Positions 1-7,096 of a stretch of DNA of 13,001 nucleotides are shown in pieces. The notes below the pieces were generated by a model that saw only the letters and a list, made by a program, of their open reading frames with translations, did not search any database and was not told where the DNA came from. The first letter of the stretch is position 1. The number at the start of each line of letters is the position of its first letter. The translations under genes and the position numbers were made by a program. Source of the DNA: Acidimicrobiaceae bacterium (GTDB lineage: Bacteria; Actinomycetota; Acidimicrobiia; Acidimicrobiales; Ilumatobacteraceae); NCBI GenBank assembly GCA_003455715.1, contig DMQJ01000365.1, positions 5,194 through 18,194 on the forward strand. Direction: 5' to 3'.

Positions 1-416
1 CCCCCCTCCCCCCCCCCGCCGTCTGGGGCCGGGGCGACCACCAGGATGCCGAGCGCAGTTGCCGCTTCCGCGAGCCGCTCGTCGTAGGCGACCAGACCGT
101 CGAGTTCGTCGCCGAGGGTGAGCGCCGATGCGAGATGTACCGCATCGAGTGTGCGGAGGGTGGGCGGGTCGAGCAGCGCCGCAGCCTCGAAGACCTCGGT
201 CGACGCGTGCAGCAGGGTGACGGTGTCGAGCACGGTGCGGGCGTGCACCATGCGATCCGGCGCAGCGCGGCGTACGGCACGAAGGAGTTCAGTGCGGGTG
301 AGGTCGGACGAGACCGCCACGTCGACGTGCCGTGTGAGCCAGCGCCGGAGGGCTGTGGACTCTGCCTCCGCGACGACGAGTTTGGTGAGCGCCGACGTGT
401 CGACGTAGTGCGCCAT
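1..416 (-). CDS. vapC: PIN-domain ribonuclease toxin (VapC-like), 3' end cut by window edge
   Basis: This is the toxin of a type II toxin-antitoxin pair; PIN-domain toxins are Mg-dependent ribonucleases. The frame opens at ATG 416-414 and stays open for 138 codons to the window edge. It begins MAHYVDTSALTKLVV, the typical PIN first strand with Asp6. The other expected acidic residues are visible: Glu43 (in RTELLRA), Asp91 (in LRTLDAVHLASA) and Asp112 (in YDERL). The recognisable fold ends near residue 132, about the usual VapC length. The last readable codons are a glycine tract made by a ten-C homopolymer at bases 8-17, so the true end is uncertain and the tract may be an assembly-edge artefact. 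The antitoxin stop is 1 bp upstream (TGACATG), implying translational coupling. PIN family assignment is secure; RNA target unknown. Confidence 0.88.
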   Translation of the reverse strand, partial: MAHYVDTSALTKLVVAEAESTALRRWLTRHVDVAVSSDLTRTELLRAVRRAAPDRMVHARTVLDTVTLLHASTEVFEAAALLDPPTLRTLDAVHLASALTLGDELDGLVAYDERLAEAATALGILVVAPAPDGGGGEG

Positions 417-417
417 G

Positions 418-681
418 TCAGGCTCGTTCGTCGGCACGCATCGCCGCCAGCGCGTCGGTGAGCGATGGACCAGGAAGCGGTGGTGCGAGCTCGGCCAGCC
501 GCCGACGTGCCGGACGTGCCCGGCCGGCGGCCACGAGTGCGTCGAGCGTGCCAGTCGGGAGTGGGATGAGACGGGCGACCGGCCGACCCCGATCGGTGAT
601 GGTGATGGACTCTCCCGCGGCAGCTTCGGCGACGACCGCAGACGCATTCTGCTTCAACGCCCTGATGCCGACCTCAGCCAT
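418..681 (-). CDS. vapB: Phd/YefM-type antitoxin (VapB-like)
   Basis: Antitoxin of 87 aa that should neutralise the downstream PIN toxin and repress their shared promoter. Residues 1-45 match the prevent-host-death fold: MAEVGIRALKQNASAVV, then GESITITDRGRPVARLIP, the classical N-terminal dimerisation and DNA-binding half. The C-terminal half (about 50-87; Ala/Leu/Arg-rich, ending DALAAMRADERA) is the expected toxin-binding tail. I chose ATG 681 because the fold starts there. The frame is open upstream to 735, but those residues are not family-like. The chosen ATG lies 7 nt after a TACATT -10 hexamer and directly abuts an inverted repeat, so a leaderless, autoregulated mRNA is plausible. Family confident; the VapB label rests on pairing with a PIN toxin. 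Confidence 0.88.
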   Translation of the reverse strand: MAEVGIRALKQNASAVVAEAAAGESITITDRGRPVARLIPLPTGTLDALVAAGRARPARRRLAELAPPLPGPSLTDALAAMRADERA

Positions 682-698
682 GTGCTTCAATGTAGCAC
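682..698 (-). promoter_or_regulatory. Promoter/operator of the toxin-antitoxin pair
   Basis: A perfect 5-bp inverted repeat with a 7-bp spacer (GTGCT-N7-AGCAC) ends immediately before the antitoxin ATG. Inside it, on the minus strand, is TACATT (694-689), a good -10 hexamer 7 nt from the start codon. No convincing -35 is visible. An operator over the -10 and start is the usual layout for autoregulated toxin-antitoxin operons; binding itself is inferred. Confidence 0.5.
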
Positions 699-814
699 TT
701 TGGTGGAGGGCGTGGAGCGGTGTGATGCGGCCCATGGAGGCAGCATGTCAGAGGGGTGTCACACCGAACCCCAGGGCGGAGCCTCGTGACGCACGGTCAG
801 GACGTCCGTACGCG

Positions 815-878
815 CCTTGGAGGGTTTTCGGTGCGCCCAGGCGTACAGGAAACCCTCCAAGCAGAAAACCCTCCAAGG
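815..878. repeat. Three-copy 16-bp repeat element with alternative hairpins
   Basis: This lies in the 204-bp gap between the antitoxin start and the prfC stop. Two tandem copies (846-861 and 862-877, CAGRAAACCCTCCAAG, 15/16 identical) abut each other, and an inverted copy sits at 816-831. The inverted copy can pair perfectly over 15 bp with the distal direct copy (815-829 with 864-878) or over 12 bp with the proximal one (816-827 with 850-861), so the two hairpins exclude each other. It starts 8 bp downstream of the prfC stop and could end or protect the prfC transcript. There is no U-tract after the stem, so an intrinsic terminator is not certain. It may also be a dispersed intergenic repeat. 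The flank 699-814 holds nothing else I can support. Confidence 0.75.
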
Positions 879-885
879 GGACGAG

Positions 886-2490
886 CTAGGTGAGGGGGGT
901 GGCGTCGGCGAGGATCGGCTCGAGCGTGAGCTCGGGTTCGTCGCTCATCAGGCGCTGCAGGCGGTAGCGGTTCTCGAACAGCGCCACCAGCGCGCCGTCG
1001 CCGCGGGTGAGAATGCGGATGCCGCCGATCTGGCGTAGGCGATCGGCCGACGCTTTGTCGGTGAGACGAATCGCCTGATACGGGGCCGACACCACCTCGC
1101 TCGGCGCGCCGAACTCGGAGCCCAGGCGATAGGCGAACACCTCGAACTGCAGGTGCCCAACGGCTGCCAGCACGTTCTCGACGTCGCCCATGTCGGGGTC
1201 GCGCAACACCTGCACCACGCCCTCTTCGTCGAGTTGTTCGAGGCCCTTGCGGAACTGCTTGAACTTGCCATTGTCGAGCGGGCGGGCCTTGGCGAACACC
1301 TCGGGGGCGAAGCGGGGCAGCGGCGGGAAGGTGACCGCGGAACCGTCGTAACCGGCGCCGTAGAGAGTGTCGCCGATGAGCACGCCGGTGGCGTTCACCA
1401 AACCCACCACGTCGCCGGGGTAGGCCTCCTCCACCGTCTCGCGATCGGCGCCAAAGGCGGTGGTGGCGTACTTGGTGGTCATGTCGCGGCCGGTGCGCGA
1501 ATTGGTCACCGTCATGCCCCGCTCGAAGCGACCCGAGCAGATGCGAGCGAACGCGATGCGGTCGCGGTGCGACGGGTCCATGTTGGCCTGCACCTTGAAC
1601 ACGAACGCGCTGAACGGCGCATCGAGTGCGCGGTCGGCACCCCCGAGGTCGGCCCTGGGCGACGGCGCCGGGCACAGGTCGACCACGGCATCGAGCAACT
1701 TGCGCACGCCGAAGTTGGTGAGCGCCGAGCCGACGAACAGCGGGGTGCTCTCGCCCGCGAGGAACGACGGCATGTCGACGTCAGCGCCAACGGCTTCCAG
1801 CAGGCCGAGTTCGTCGTCGGCCGCCTGCCAGGCCCGCCCCACTCCGGCAGCGCGTGCGTCAGCGAACGGCATGTCGGCCTCCAACGCCGCTGACGCGCCA
1901 CGGGCGGTGCGGGTGAACGCGGTGTACATGCCGGTGCGCCGGTCGATGACCCCCTGGAAGTCGTCGCCGTTGCCGACGGGCCAGGTGACCGGAGTGGGCC
2001 GCAGGTTGATCTGCGCCTCGATCTCGTCGAGCAACTCCAGCGGCTCACGCGACGGTCGGTCGTACTTGTTGAGGAACGTGAGCACCGGCAGGTTGCGCGA
2101 GCGGCACACCTGGAACAGCTTCAACGTCTGGCTCTCGATGCCCTTCGCCGCGTCGAGCACCATCACAACGGCATCGACCGCGGCGAGCACTCGGTAGGTG
2201 TCTTCGCTGAAATCGCGGTGGCCGGGCGTGTCGAGCAGGTTGATGGTGTGGCCGCGATAGGGGAACTGCAGCACCGTGGACGAGATGGAGATGCCGCGCT
2301 GCTGTTCGATCTCCATCCAGTCGCTGCGGGCCGAACGGCGGCCCTCGCGGGCGTGCACGGCTCCGGCTTCCTGGACGGCGCCGGAGTACAGCAGGAACTT
2401 CTCGGTGAGCGTGGTCTTGCCGGCGTCGGGGTGGCTGATGATGGCGAAGGTGCGCCGCTGCCCGGCCTCGGAGATGACGTCGACACTCAC
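886..2490 (-). CDS. prfC: Peptide chain release factor 3
   Basis: RF3 is a translational GTPase that recycles RF1/RF2 from the ribosome after peptide release. The 534-aa length fits the family (about 530 aa). The GTPase motifs are all present: P-loop SHPDAGKTT (19-27), switch I QQRGISIS (63-70), G3 DTPGHRDFSEDTYR (87-100) and G4 NKYD (141-144; Tyr where many homologues have Leu). The C-terminal part carries the RF3-specific VGHLQFEVFAYRL region. The start is GTG at 2490, giving MSVDVISEAGQRRTFAIISHPD, with the P-loop at the usual distance. A TAGCCT hexamer 9 nt upstream (2505-2500) may be the -10. It is divergent from efeU across an 82-bp gap. The gene is intact and has no functional tie to its neighbours. 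Confidence 0.96.
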   Translation of the reverse strand: MSVDVISEAGQRRTFAIISHPDAGKTTLTEKFLLYSGAVQEAGAVHAREGRRSARSDWMEIEQQRGISISSTVLQFPYRGHTINLLDTPGHRDFSEDTYRVLAAVDAVVMVLDAAKGIESQTLKLFQVCRSRNLPVLTFLNKYDRPSREPLELLDEIEAQINLRPTPVTWPVGNGDDFQGVIDRRTGMYTAFTRTARGASAALEADMPFADARAAGVGRAWQAADDELGLLEAVGADVDMPSFLAGESTPLFVGSALTNFGVRKLLDAVVDLCPAPSPRADLGGADRALDAPFSAFVFKVQANMDPSHRDRIAFARICSGRFERGMTVTNSRTGRDMTTKYATTAFGADRETVEEAYPGDVVGLVNATGVLIGDTLYGAGYDGSAVTFPPLPRFAPEVFAKARPLDNGKFKQFRKGLEQLDEEGVVQVLRDPDMGDVENVLAAVGHLQFEVFAYRLGSEFGAPSEVVSAPYQAIRLTDKASADRLRQIGGIRILTRGDGALVALFENRYRLQRLMSDEPELTLEPILADATPLT

Positions 2491-2572
2491 GAAGATTCGA
2501 GGCTATCGGTGGGGCTGGATGACCCGTGGATCTGTCACACACTGCTCGTGGGTTGTGCGGGCTTCTTATTAA

Positions 2573-3439
2573 ATGTTAGGGTTACCTTACATATTCGCAA
2601 ACTTCCTCATCGGGCTTCGCGAGGGGCTGGAGGCGGCCCTCGTGGTCGGCATCCTCGTGGCCTACCTGGTGCGCACGGATCGCCGCCCGTTGCTGCGCTG
2701 GGTGTGGGGAGGGGTCTCCGTTGCGGTTGCGATCTCGATCGGCACTGGGTTCGCGCTCACCTACGGACCGAAGGGACTGAGCTTCGAGGCGCAGGAACTC
2801 ATCGGCGGCTCGCTTTCCATCGTCGCGGTGGGCCTCATCACCTGGATGGTGTTCTGGATGGCGCGTACTGCACGCACGCTGAAGGCCGACCTGCACGCTC
2901 GAGTCGACACTGCCGCTGACACCAGCCCGCTCGCGGTCGGAGTGATGGCCTTGCTTGCAGTGGGCCGTGAGGGCCTTGAAACGGCGCTCTTCTTGTGGGC
3001 CGGAGTGCGGGCCACCGGAGACACCACCGACCCACTGATGGGCGCTCTGCTGGGCATCTCGGTTGCCGTGGTGCTCGGATACCTCGTGACGAAGGGCGCC
3101 GTGCGTCTCGACATGCGGAAGTTCTTCACCTGGACCGCCGTCGCCCTCATCGTCGTCGCCGCAGGCGTGCTGTCGTACGGCATCCACGACCTGCAAGAAG
3201 CGCGCTTCCTGCCCGGCCTCAACAACCTGGCGTTCGACGTGAGCGAGCACATTCCTCCGGGTAGCTGGTACGGCTCCTTGCTGAAGGGCACCATCAACCT
3301 CTCGCCCGTCACCACCTGGCTCGAAGCCATCGCCTGGCTCGCCTACATGGCAGTGGTACTGCCCCTGTTCGTGCGCACCGTGCGCGACACCCGGCCACCA
3401 GCGGCCGCACTCTCCACACCTGAAAGGGCTCTCACATGA
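2573..3439 (+). CDS. efeU: FTR1-family iron permease EfeU
   Basis: This is the membrane permease of the EfeUOB iron-uptake system and moves iron across the cytoplasmic membrane. It is 288 aa from ATG 2573, with about seven hydrophobic segments. Both signature REGLE iron-binding motifs are present: REGLEAALVV (residues 16-20) and GREGLETALF (132-136). ITWMVFWM (89-96) is also typical of the family. The stop overlaps the efeO start by 4 bp (ATGA). The start is uncertain: homologues normally begin at the position of residue 7, where this gene has ATA (2591) followed by TTC GCA AAC TTC. No Shine-Dalgarno sequence precedes ATG 2573, and a DtxR/IdeR-like box covers this region. Function is clear; only the first six residues are in doubt. 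Confidence 0.95.
   Translation: MLGLPYIFANFLIGLREGLEAALVVGILVAYLVRTDRRPLLRWVWGGVSVAVAISIGTGFALTYGPKGLSFEAQELIGGSLSIVAVGLITWMVFWMARTARTLKADLHARVDTAADTSPLAVGVMALLAVGREGLETALFLWAGVRATGDTTDPLMGALLGISVAVVLGYLVTKGAVRLDMRKFFTWTAVALIVVAAGVLSYGIHDLQEARFLPGLNNLAFDVSEHIPPGSWYGSLLKGTINLSPVTTWLEAIAWLAYMAVVLPLFVRTVRDTRPPAAALSTPERALT
2576..2594 (+). promoter_or_regulatory. Putative DtxR/IdeR-type iron box over the efeU start
   Basis: The sequence TTAGGGTTACCTTACATAT matches the 19-bp DtxR/IdeR consensus TTAGGTTAGCCTAACCTAA at 13 positions by hand alignment. It lies in a short AT-rich island within very GC-rich DNA, exactly at the 5' end of an iron-uptake operon. That position suits repression when iron is plentiful. 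A possible -35 TTGTGC (2553-2558) is 18 bp upstream of TAGGGT (2577-2582). The site sits inside the reading frame if ATG 2573 is the start. Regulator identity and binding are inferred. Confidence 0.5.
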
Positions 3440-4584
3440 CGCGATCCATCACTGCACTGGTCGTAGCACCGCTGGCGTTGGTGGCGTTGGCTTGCACCGA
3501 TAACGAGGCCTCGTCGGAGGCCGGAGCCGTCGCTGTTACCAGCACCAACAATGAGTGCAACGTCGATGCCGCCGAGGCGCCCAGCGGCAACCTGGTGTTC
3601 GACGTGAAGAACGAGGGCGACCAGGTGACTGAGTTCTACCTGCTGGCCGACGACGGCCTACGCATCGTCGGTGAGGTGGAGAACATCGGGCCCGGCCTCA
3701 CCCGTCAGCTCGTGGTCACCGCTGGCCCGGGCAGCTACTTCACCGCCTGCAAGCCGGGCATGGTGGGCGACGGCATCCGCGCCCCGTTCACCGTCACCGA
3801 CTCGGGTGAACCGGTCGGCCCAACCGGCGAGATCGCCCAACTGCTGGCCACCGCCACCACTCAGTACGCGTCGTACGTGAAGGACCAGGCCGCGCAGTTG
3901 ATCGCCAAGACCGAGGAGTTCGCTGCCCTGTACGTGGCCGGCGACGACGACGCTGCCCGAACTCTGTACGCAGATGCCCGCACGCACTGGGAGCGAATCG
4001 AGCCAGTGGCGGAGAGCTTCGGCGACCTCGACCCTCGACTCGACCTCCGCGAAGCCGACTTGGTCGACGGGGAAGCGTGGACCGGCTGGCACCGCATCGA
4101 GAAAGACCTGTGGCCACCTGCCGAGGGTTACACCGCGCTCACCGACGACGAGCGCGTTGCCATGGCCGACATGCTGGTGGCCGACACCCAAGAACTCGTC
4201 GATCGAGTGCAGGACCTGTCGTTCACTGCCGATCAGCTCGGCAACGGTGCGAAGGAACTGCTCGACGAGGTGGCCACGGGCAAGGTGACGGGAGAGGAGG
4301 AGATCTGGTCGCACACCGATCTATGGGACTTCCAAGCCAACGTCGATGGCGCCCGTATTGCGTTCGAAGTGCTGGAGCCGGCGTTGCGCACCAAGGACGA
4401 CGCGCTGGCCGATCTGCTCACCACTCGCTTCGCCGAACTGCAGACGCTGCTCGACCAGTACCGCGACGGCGACGGGTTCGTGCTGTACACCGACCTCACC
4501 GCAGATCAGGTGAAGGAACTGTCCGACGCCGTGAACGCGCTCTCGGAGCCGCTGTCGCAGCTGACGGCAGCGGTGGTGTTGTGA
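3436..4584 (+). CDS. efeO: EfeO iron-binding lipoprotein (cupredoxin + M75)
   Basis: This is the extracytoplasmic iron-binding component that works with EfeB and delivers iron to EfeU. At 382 aa it is a full-length, two-domain EfeO. The N-terminus is a signal peptide ending LALVALAC with Cys20 as probable lipidation site (a slightly atypical lipobox), suiting a monoderm cell. Residues about 35-122 form the cupredoxin-like domain, with Cys41 and Cys105 (in SYFTACKPGM) as candidate metal ligands. Residues about 130-380 form the imelysin/M75 domain with the HxxE motif HRIE (219-222, in GWHRIEKDLWP). The ATG overlaps the efeU stop, and its TGA overlaps the efeB GTG, so the three genes are translationally coupled. 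The frame is intact. Confidence 0.95.
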   Translation: MTRSITALVVAPLALVALACTDNEASSEAGAVAVTSTNNECNVDAAEAPSGNLVFDVKNEGDQVTEFYLLADDGLRIVGEVENIGPGLTRQLVVTAGPGSYFTACKPGMVGDGIRAPFTVTDSGEPVGPTGEIAQLLATATTQYASYVKDQAAQLIAKTEEFAALYVAGDDDAARTLYADARTHWERIEPVAESFGDLDPRLDLREADLVDGEAWTGWHRIEKDLWPPAEGYTALTDDERVAMADMLVADTQELVDRVQDLSFTADQLGNGAKELLDEVATGKVTGEEEIWSHTDLWDFQANVDGARIAFEVLEPALRTKDDALADLLTTRFAELQTLLDQYRDGDGFVLYTDLTADQVKELSDAVNALSEPLSQLTAAVVL

Positions 4585-5852
4585 GCGGCATCACCCGGCG
4601 CCAGCTGTTGGTGGGTGGCGCAGGCGTCGCAGGAATGGGTGCTGCAGGTGCCCTCGTCGCCAGCATGGTGCCTCGCGACGACCGTGAGGCCTCAGCCAAC
4701 TCGGGCGGCCAGTCGGTGGTGCCGTTCCACGGTGTGCACCAGGCTGGCATCACCACCCCTGCCCAGGATCGGCTGTACTTCGCTGCCTTCGATGTGATCT
4801 CCGATGACCGCAGCGAACTGCGACGGGTGCTCGACGCGTGGACTGCGGCGGCACTGCAGATGGTGGCGGGACAGGAGGCCGGCGAGTTCGGTGCGGTCGG
4901 CGGCCCTTACCCTGCTCCGCCCGACGACACCGGAGAGGCTCTTGGCCTGCCTGCTGCCCACCTCACCATCACCGTCGGAGTGGGTCGCAGCCTGTTCGTC
5001 GACGCCGACGGACACGACCGGTTCGGTCTTGCCGACCGCCTGCCCGAAGCGCTCATCGACCTCCCGCACTTTCCCACCGACAACCTCGACCCTGGCCGCT
5101 CGGGCGGCGACCTGTGCGTGCAAGCCTGCGCCGACGATCCGCAGGTGGCGTTCCATGCAGTGCGAAACCTGGCTCGCATCGGGTTCGGTGTGGTGTCGCT
5201 CCGTTGGTCGCAACTCGGATTCGGTCGAACGTCGAGCACGTCCAGCGCTCAGGTGACGCCTCGCAACCTCTTCGGCTTCAAGGACGGCACAGCCAACCTG
5301 ATGGCCGAGGAGACCGACGAACTCGACCGGCATGTGTGGGTGCAGCCCAGTGATGACCCGGCGGCCGACTGGCTGGTGGGTGGCTCCTATCTGGTGGCGC
5401 GTCGCATCAACATGCACATCGAAACCTGGGATCGCACGTCGCTGCAGGAGCAGGAGAACATCGTTGGGCGTACGAAGGGGTCGGGTGCGCCGATGAGCGG
5501 CGGCGATGAGTTCACTCCACCCGACTTTGCCGTCTCCGGGCGAGGGGGTCTGCCGCTAGTGGCCGAAGGGTCGCACCTACGGCTCGCTCACCCATCGATG
5601 AACAGCGGCGTGCGCATGCTGCGACGTGGCTACAACTTCACCGACGGCAGCGATGGCTTGGGTCGCCTCGATGCCGGGCTGTTCTTCATTGCCTACGTGC
5701 GTGACGCGCGCACACAGTTCGTGCCGATGCAGGCCAACATGGCGCGCAACGACCTGATGGCCGAATACCTGGAGCACACTGGGTCTGCGTTGTTCGCGGT
5801 GCTACCCGGGGTGCCTGAGGGTCGGTCGTACGCCGACGCTCTGCTCGGCTGA
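4581..5852 (+). CDS. efeB: EfeB deferrochelatase / DyP-type peroxidase, Tat-exported
   Basis: This is a heme peroxidase of the EfeUOB system, proposed to oxidise ferrous iron or act on heme outside the membrane. The 423-aa frame starts at GTG 4581, overlapping the efeO stop (GTGA). I preferred this start because it places a twin-arginine signal at the N-terminus: TRRQLL at residues 5-10, then a Gly/Ala-rich hydrophobic stretch to about residue 30. The frame is open upstream through efeO, but that part is not protein-like. DyP hallmarks are present: GFKDG with catalytic Asp235, the heme-ligand region EGSHLRLAHP with His332, and GRTKGSGAP between them. It is the last gene of the operon; a weak hairpin follows. 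Confidence 0.95.
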   Translation: MSGITRRQLLVGGAGVAGMGAAGALVASMVPRDDREASANSGGQSVVPFHGVHQAGITTPAQDRLYFAAFDVISDDRSELRRVLDAWTAAALQMVAGQEAGEFGAVGGPYPAPPDDTGEALGLPAAHLTITVGVGRSLFVDADGHDRFGLADRLPEALIDLPHFPTDNLDPGRSGGDLCVQACADDPQVAFHAVRNLARIGFGVVSLRWSQLGFGRTSSTSSAQVTPRNLFGFKDGTANLMAEETDELDRHVWVQPSDDPAADWLVGGSYLVARRINMHIETWDRTSLQEQENIVGRTKGSGAPMSGGDEFTPPDFAVSGRGGLPLVAEGSHLRLAHPSMNSGVRMLRRGYNFTDGSDGLGRLDAGLFFIAYVRDARTQFVPMQANMARNDLMAEYLEHTGSALFAVLPGVPEGRSYADALLG

Positions 5853-5858
5853 GTCGTT

Positions 5859-5877
5859 CCACTGGTCGATCCGGTGG
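5859..5877 (+). terminator. Weak hairpin after efeB
   Basis: Seven base pairs (CCACTGG with CCGGTGG, one G-U) enclose the loop TCGAT, 6 bp past the efeB stop. There is no T-tract, and it overlaps the region upstream of the next gene's -10, so a terminator role is only possible. Confidence 0.3.
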
Positions 5878-5880
5878 CCG

Positions 5881-5886
5881 TACGAT
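5881..5886 (+). promoter_or_regulatory. -10 hexamer for a leaderless VOC-gene transcript
   Basis: TACGAT is followed by 7 nt and then ATG 5894. This is the spacing expected when transcription starts at or next to the start codon. A weak TTCCAC (5857-5862) lies 18 bp upstream as possible -35. It has the same arrangement as the antitoxin promoter (TACATT-N7-ATG). Confidence 0.45.
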
Positions 5887-5893
5887 GCGGACC

Positions 5894-6238
5894 ATGACCG
5901 ACTACCTCGTGCTCACCCTCGACGTGAACGACCTCGACCGCCAGACCGAGTTCTGGACGGCGGCGCTCAGCTACGAGGTGGCGGGCGGAGTGGGCCAGTA
6001 CCGGGCACTCACCGACCCCAGCGGTCGTCTCCCCAAGCTGTTGCTGCAGACCGTCGACGAGGCCAAAGGCGCGAAGAACCGGCTGCACCTCGACCTGCAC
6101 GTGCCCGACATCGAGGCGGAGGCGGCGAGGCTGGAGTCGGTGGGCGCCACGCGCGTCGAGCGGTTCGACGAGTTCGGCATCTCGTGGGTGCTGATGACCG
6201 ACCCGGAAGGCAACGAGTTCTGCGTCTGTCCCGCCTGA
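5894..6238 (+). CDS. VOC-family (glyoxalase-like) protein
   Basis: A small 114-aa protein of the vicinal oxygen chelate superfamily, which includes glyoxalases, dioxygenases and resistance proteins. The fold is visible as two beta-alpha-beta-beta units: MTDYLVLTLDVNDLDRQTEFW at the start, then LHLDLHVPDIEAEAARLESVGA and a C-terminal ISWVLMTDPEGNEFCVCP. The DPEGNEF ending is typical of the Glyoxalase_6 type. An ATG 9 bp upstream (5885) is in frame, but it lies inside the -10 region, so ATG 5894 is preferred. No substrate can be inferred. It converges on the MmyB-like regulator, and its TGA lies within a shared hairpin. Likely a single-gene transcript. Confidence 0.85.
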   Translation: MTDYLVLTLDVNDLDRQTEFWTAALSYEVAGGVGQYRALTDPSGRLPKLLLQTVDEAKGAKNRLHLDLHVPDIEAEAARLESVGATRVERFDEFGISWVLMTDPEGNEFCVCPA

Positions 6239-6252
6239 CTCAACGTCAGGCG
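6232..6252. terminator. Bidirectional hairpin containing both convergent stop codons
   Basis: A perfect 8-bp stem (CGCCTGAC / GTCAGGCG) has the 5-nt loop TCAAC. One arm contains the VOC gene's TGA (6236-6238) and the other the regulator's TGA (6248-6246, minus). It is the only inverted repeat between the convergent genes. Without a T-tract on either side, its strength as a terminator is uncertain. Confidence 0.5.
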
Positions 6253-7070
6253 ATGCTGCGCCACGCAGCCAGGCGTTCGGCGCTGTCGTCGCCAGGCAGC
6301 GGCAACTGGCACACCACCCGCAACGTGGGCCACTCGCTCGGCGTGAGTTGCTGATACTCGAAGGCCAGGTCGCCCGCCCGCGGGTGGCGGTAGTGGCGCA
6401 CCCGGGTTTGGAACTGGGCGACATCGAGTTCAGCCCACCACTGGCGGAACTCGCTGCTGGCCGCCTTCAACCGGTCGACAAGGGCGATCACCTTCGGGTC
6501 GGCCCGGAACCCTGCGGTGCCTGCGCGGAACTCGGCGAGGATTCGTCGCGCCTGCTCGGGCCAGTCGGCCAACAGGTCGCGCGCCGTGGGCTCGGCGAAG
6601 ATGACCCACAGCAGGTTGCGATCGTCGGGTTCCAGGCGGTCGATCATCGGGTACAGGCGCGACTGGGCGGTGTTCCATGCGAGAAACTCCCACCTCGGCC
6701 CCAGCACGTACGCCGGAGCAGGCTCCATCGCAGCGAGCAGGCGGACAAGCGCATCGGGTGCGTCGTGCACCTCTGGCCCCGGTGCACCCGCTGGCTGGGT
6801 GGCCAGGGTGAGCAGGTGTTGGCGCTCGGCCTCGTCGAGCCGCAGGGTGCGAGCCAGCGCCTCGAGCACATCGACCGAAGCGTTGATGGGACGGCCCTGC
6901 TCGAGCCACGTGTACCAGGTGACCGATACCCCGGCCAGCAACGCCACTTCCTCGCGGCGCAAGCCTTTGGCGCGTCGACCGCGACCGACGGGCAGGCCCA
7001 CATCGGCCGGCGTGAGCGCGTCGCGGCGCACCCGCAGGAACTGGGCGAGGTGATCGCGGCGGTAGTCCAT
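6246..7070 (-). CDS. XRE-family regulator with MmyB-like ligand-binding domain
   Basis: A DNA-binding transcription regulator of 274 aa, of a type common in actinobacteria. Residues about 8-65 form the helix-turn-helix, with the family's signature run GRGRRAKGLRREEVALLAGVS (30-50), followed by TWYTWLEQGRP. Residues about 100-270 form the MmyB-like sensor domain (for example YVLGPRWEFLAWN and HYRHPRAGDLAFEYQQL). I chose ATG 7070 (MDYRRDHLAQFLRVRRDAL) because the family starts there; the open frame extends to 7133 but overlaps the upstream gene. It starts 26 bp after the stop of the hydrolase lipoprotein gene, so it could be the last gene of that transcript. No strong Shine-Dalgarno is seen. 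The ligand and target genes are unknown. Confidence 0.9.
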   Translation of the reverse strand: MDYRRDHLAQFLRVRRDALTPADVGLPVGRGRRAKGLRREEVALLAGVSVTWYTWLEQGRPINASVDVLEALARTLRLDEAERQHLLTLATQPAGAPGPEVHDAPDALVRLLAAMEPAPAYVLGPRWEFLAWNTAQSRLYPMIDRLEPDDRNLLWVIFAEPTARDLLADWPEQARRILAEFRAGTAGFRADPKVIALVDRLKAASSEFRQWWAELDVAQFQTRVRHYRHPRAGDLAFEYQQLTPSEWPTLRVVCQLPLPGDDSAERLAAWRSIA

Positions 7071-7096
7071 CAGCGGCGGTCGTCGATCAGGCGCTG

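Noticed and set aside
815..878. CRISPR-like array
   Set aside because: The two direct units touch with no spacer and the third is inverted; no cas gene is nearby.
1153..1893. Long plus-strand open frame antisense to prfC
   Set aside because: It is the complement of strongly conserved RF3 codons in GC-rich DNA; its His/Ala/Arg/Glu-rich translation has no recognisable fold.
4077..4580. Upstream extension of the efeB frame through efeO
   Set aside because: The extension is Arg/His-rich, overlaps the conserved M75 domain of EfeO, and would bury the Tat signal; GTG 4581 is the coupled start.
5859..5877. Strong intrinsic terminator after efeB
   Set aside because: The stem has only seven pairs with a G-U, lacks a T-tract and overlaps the next promoter region; it is kept only as a weak hairpin.
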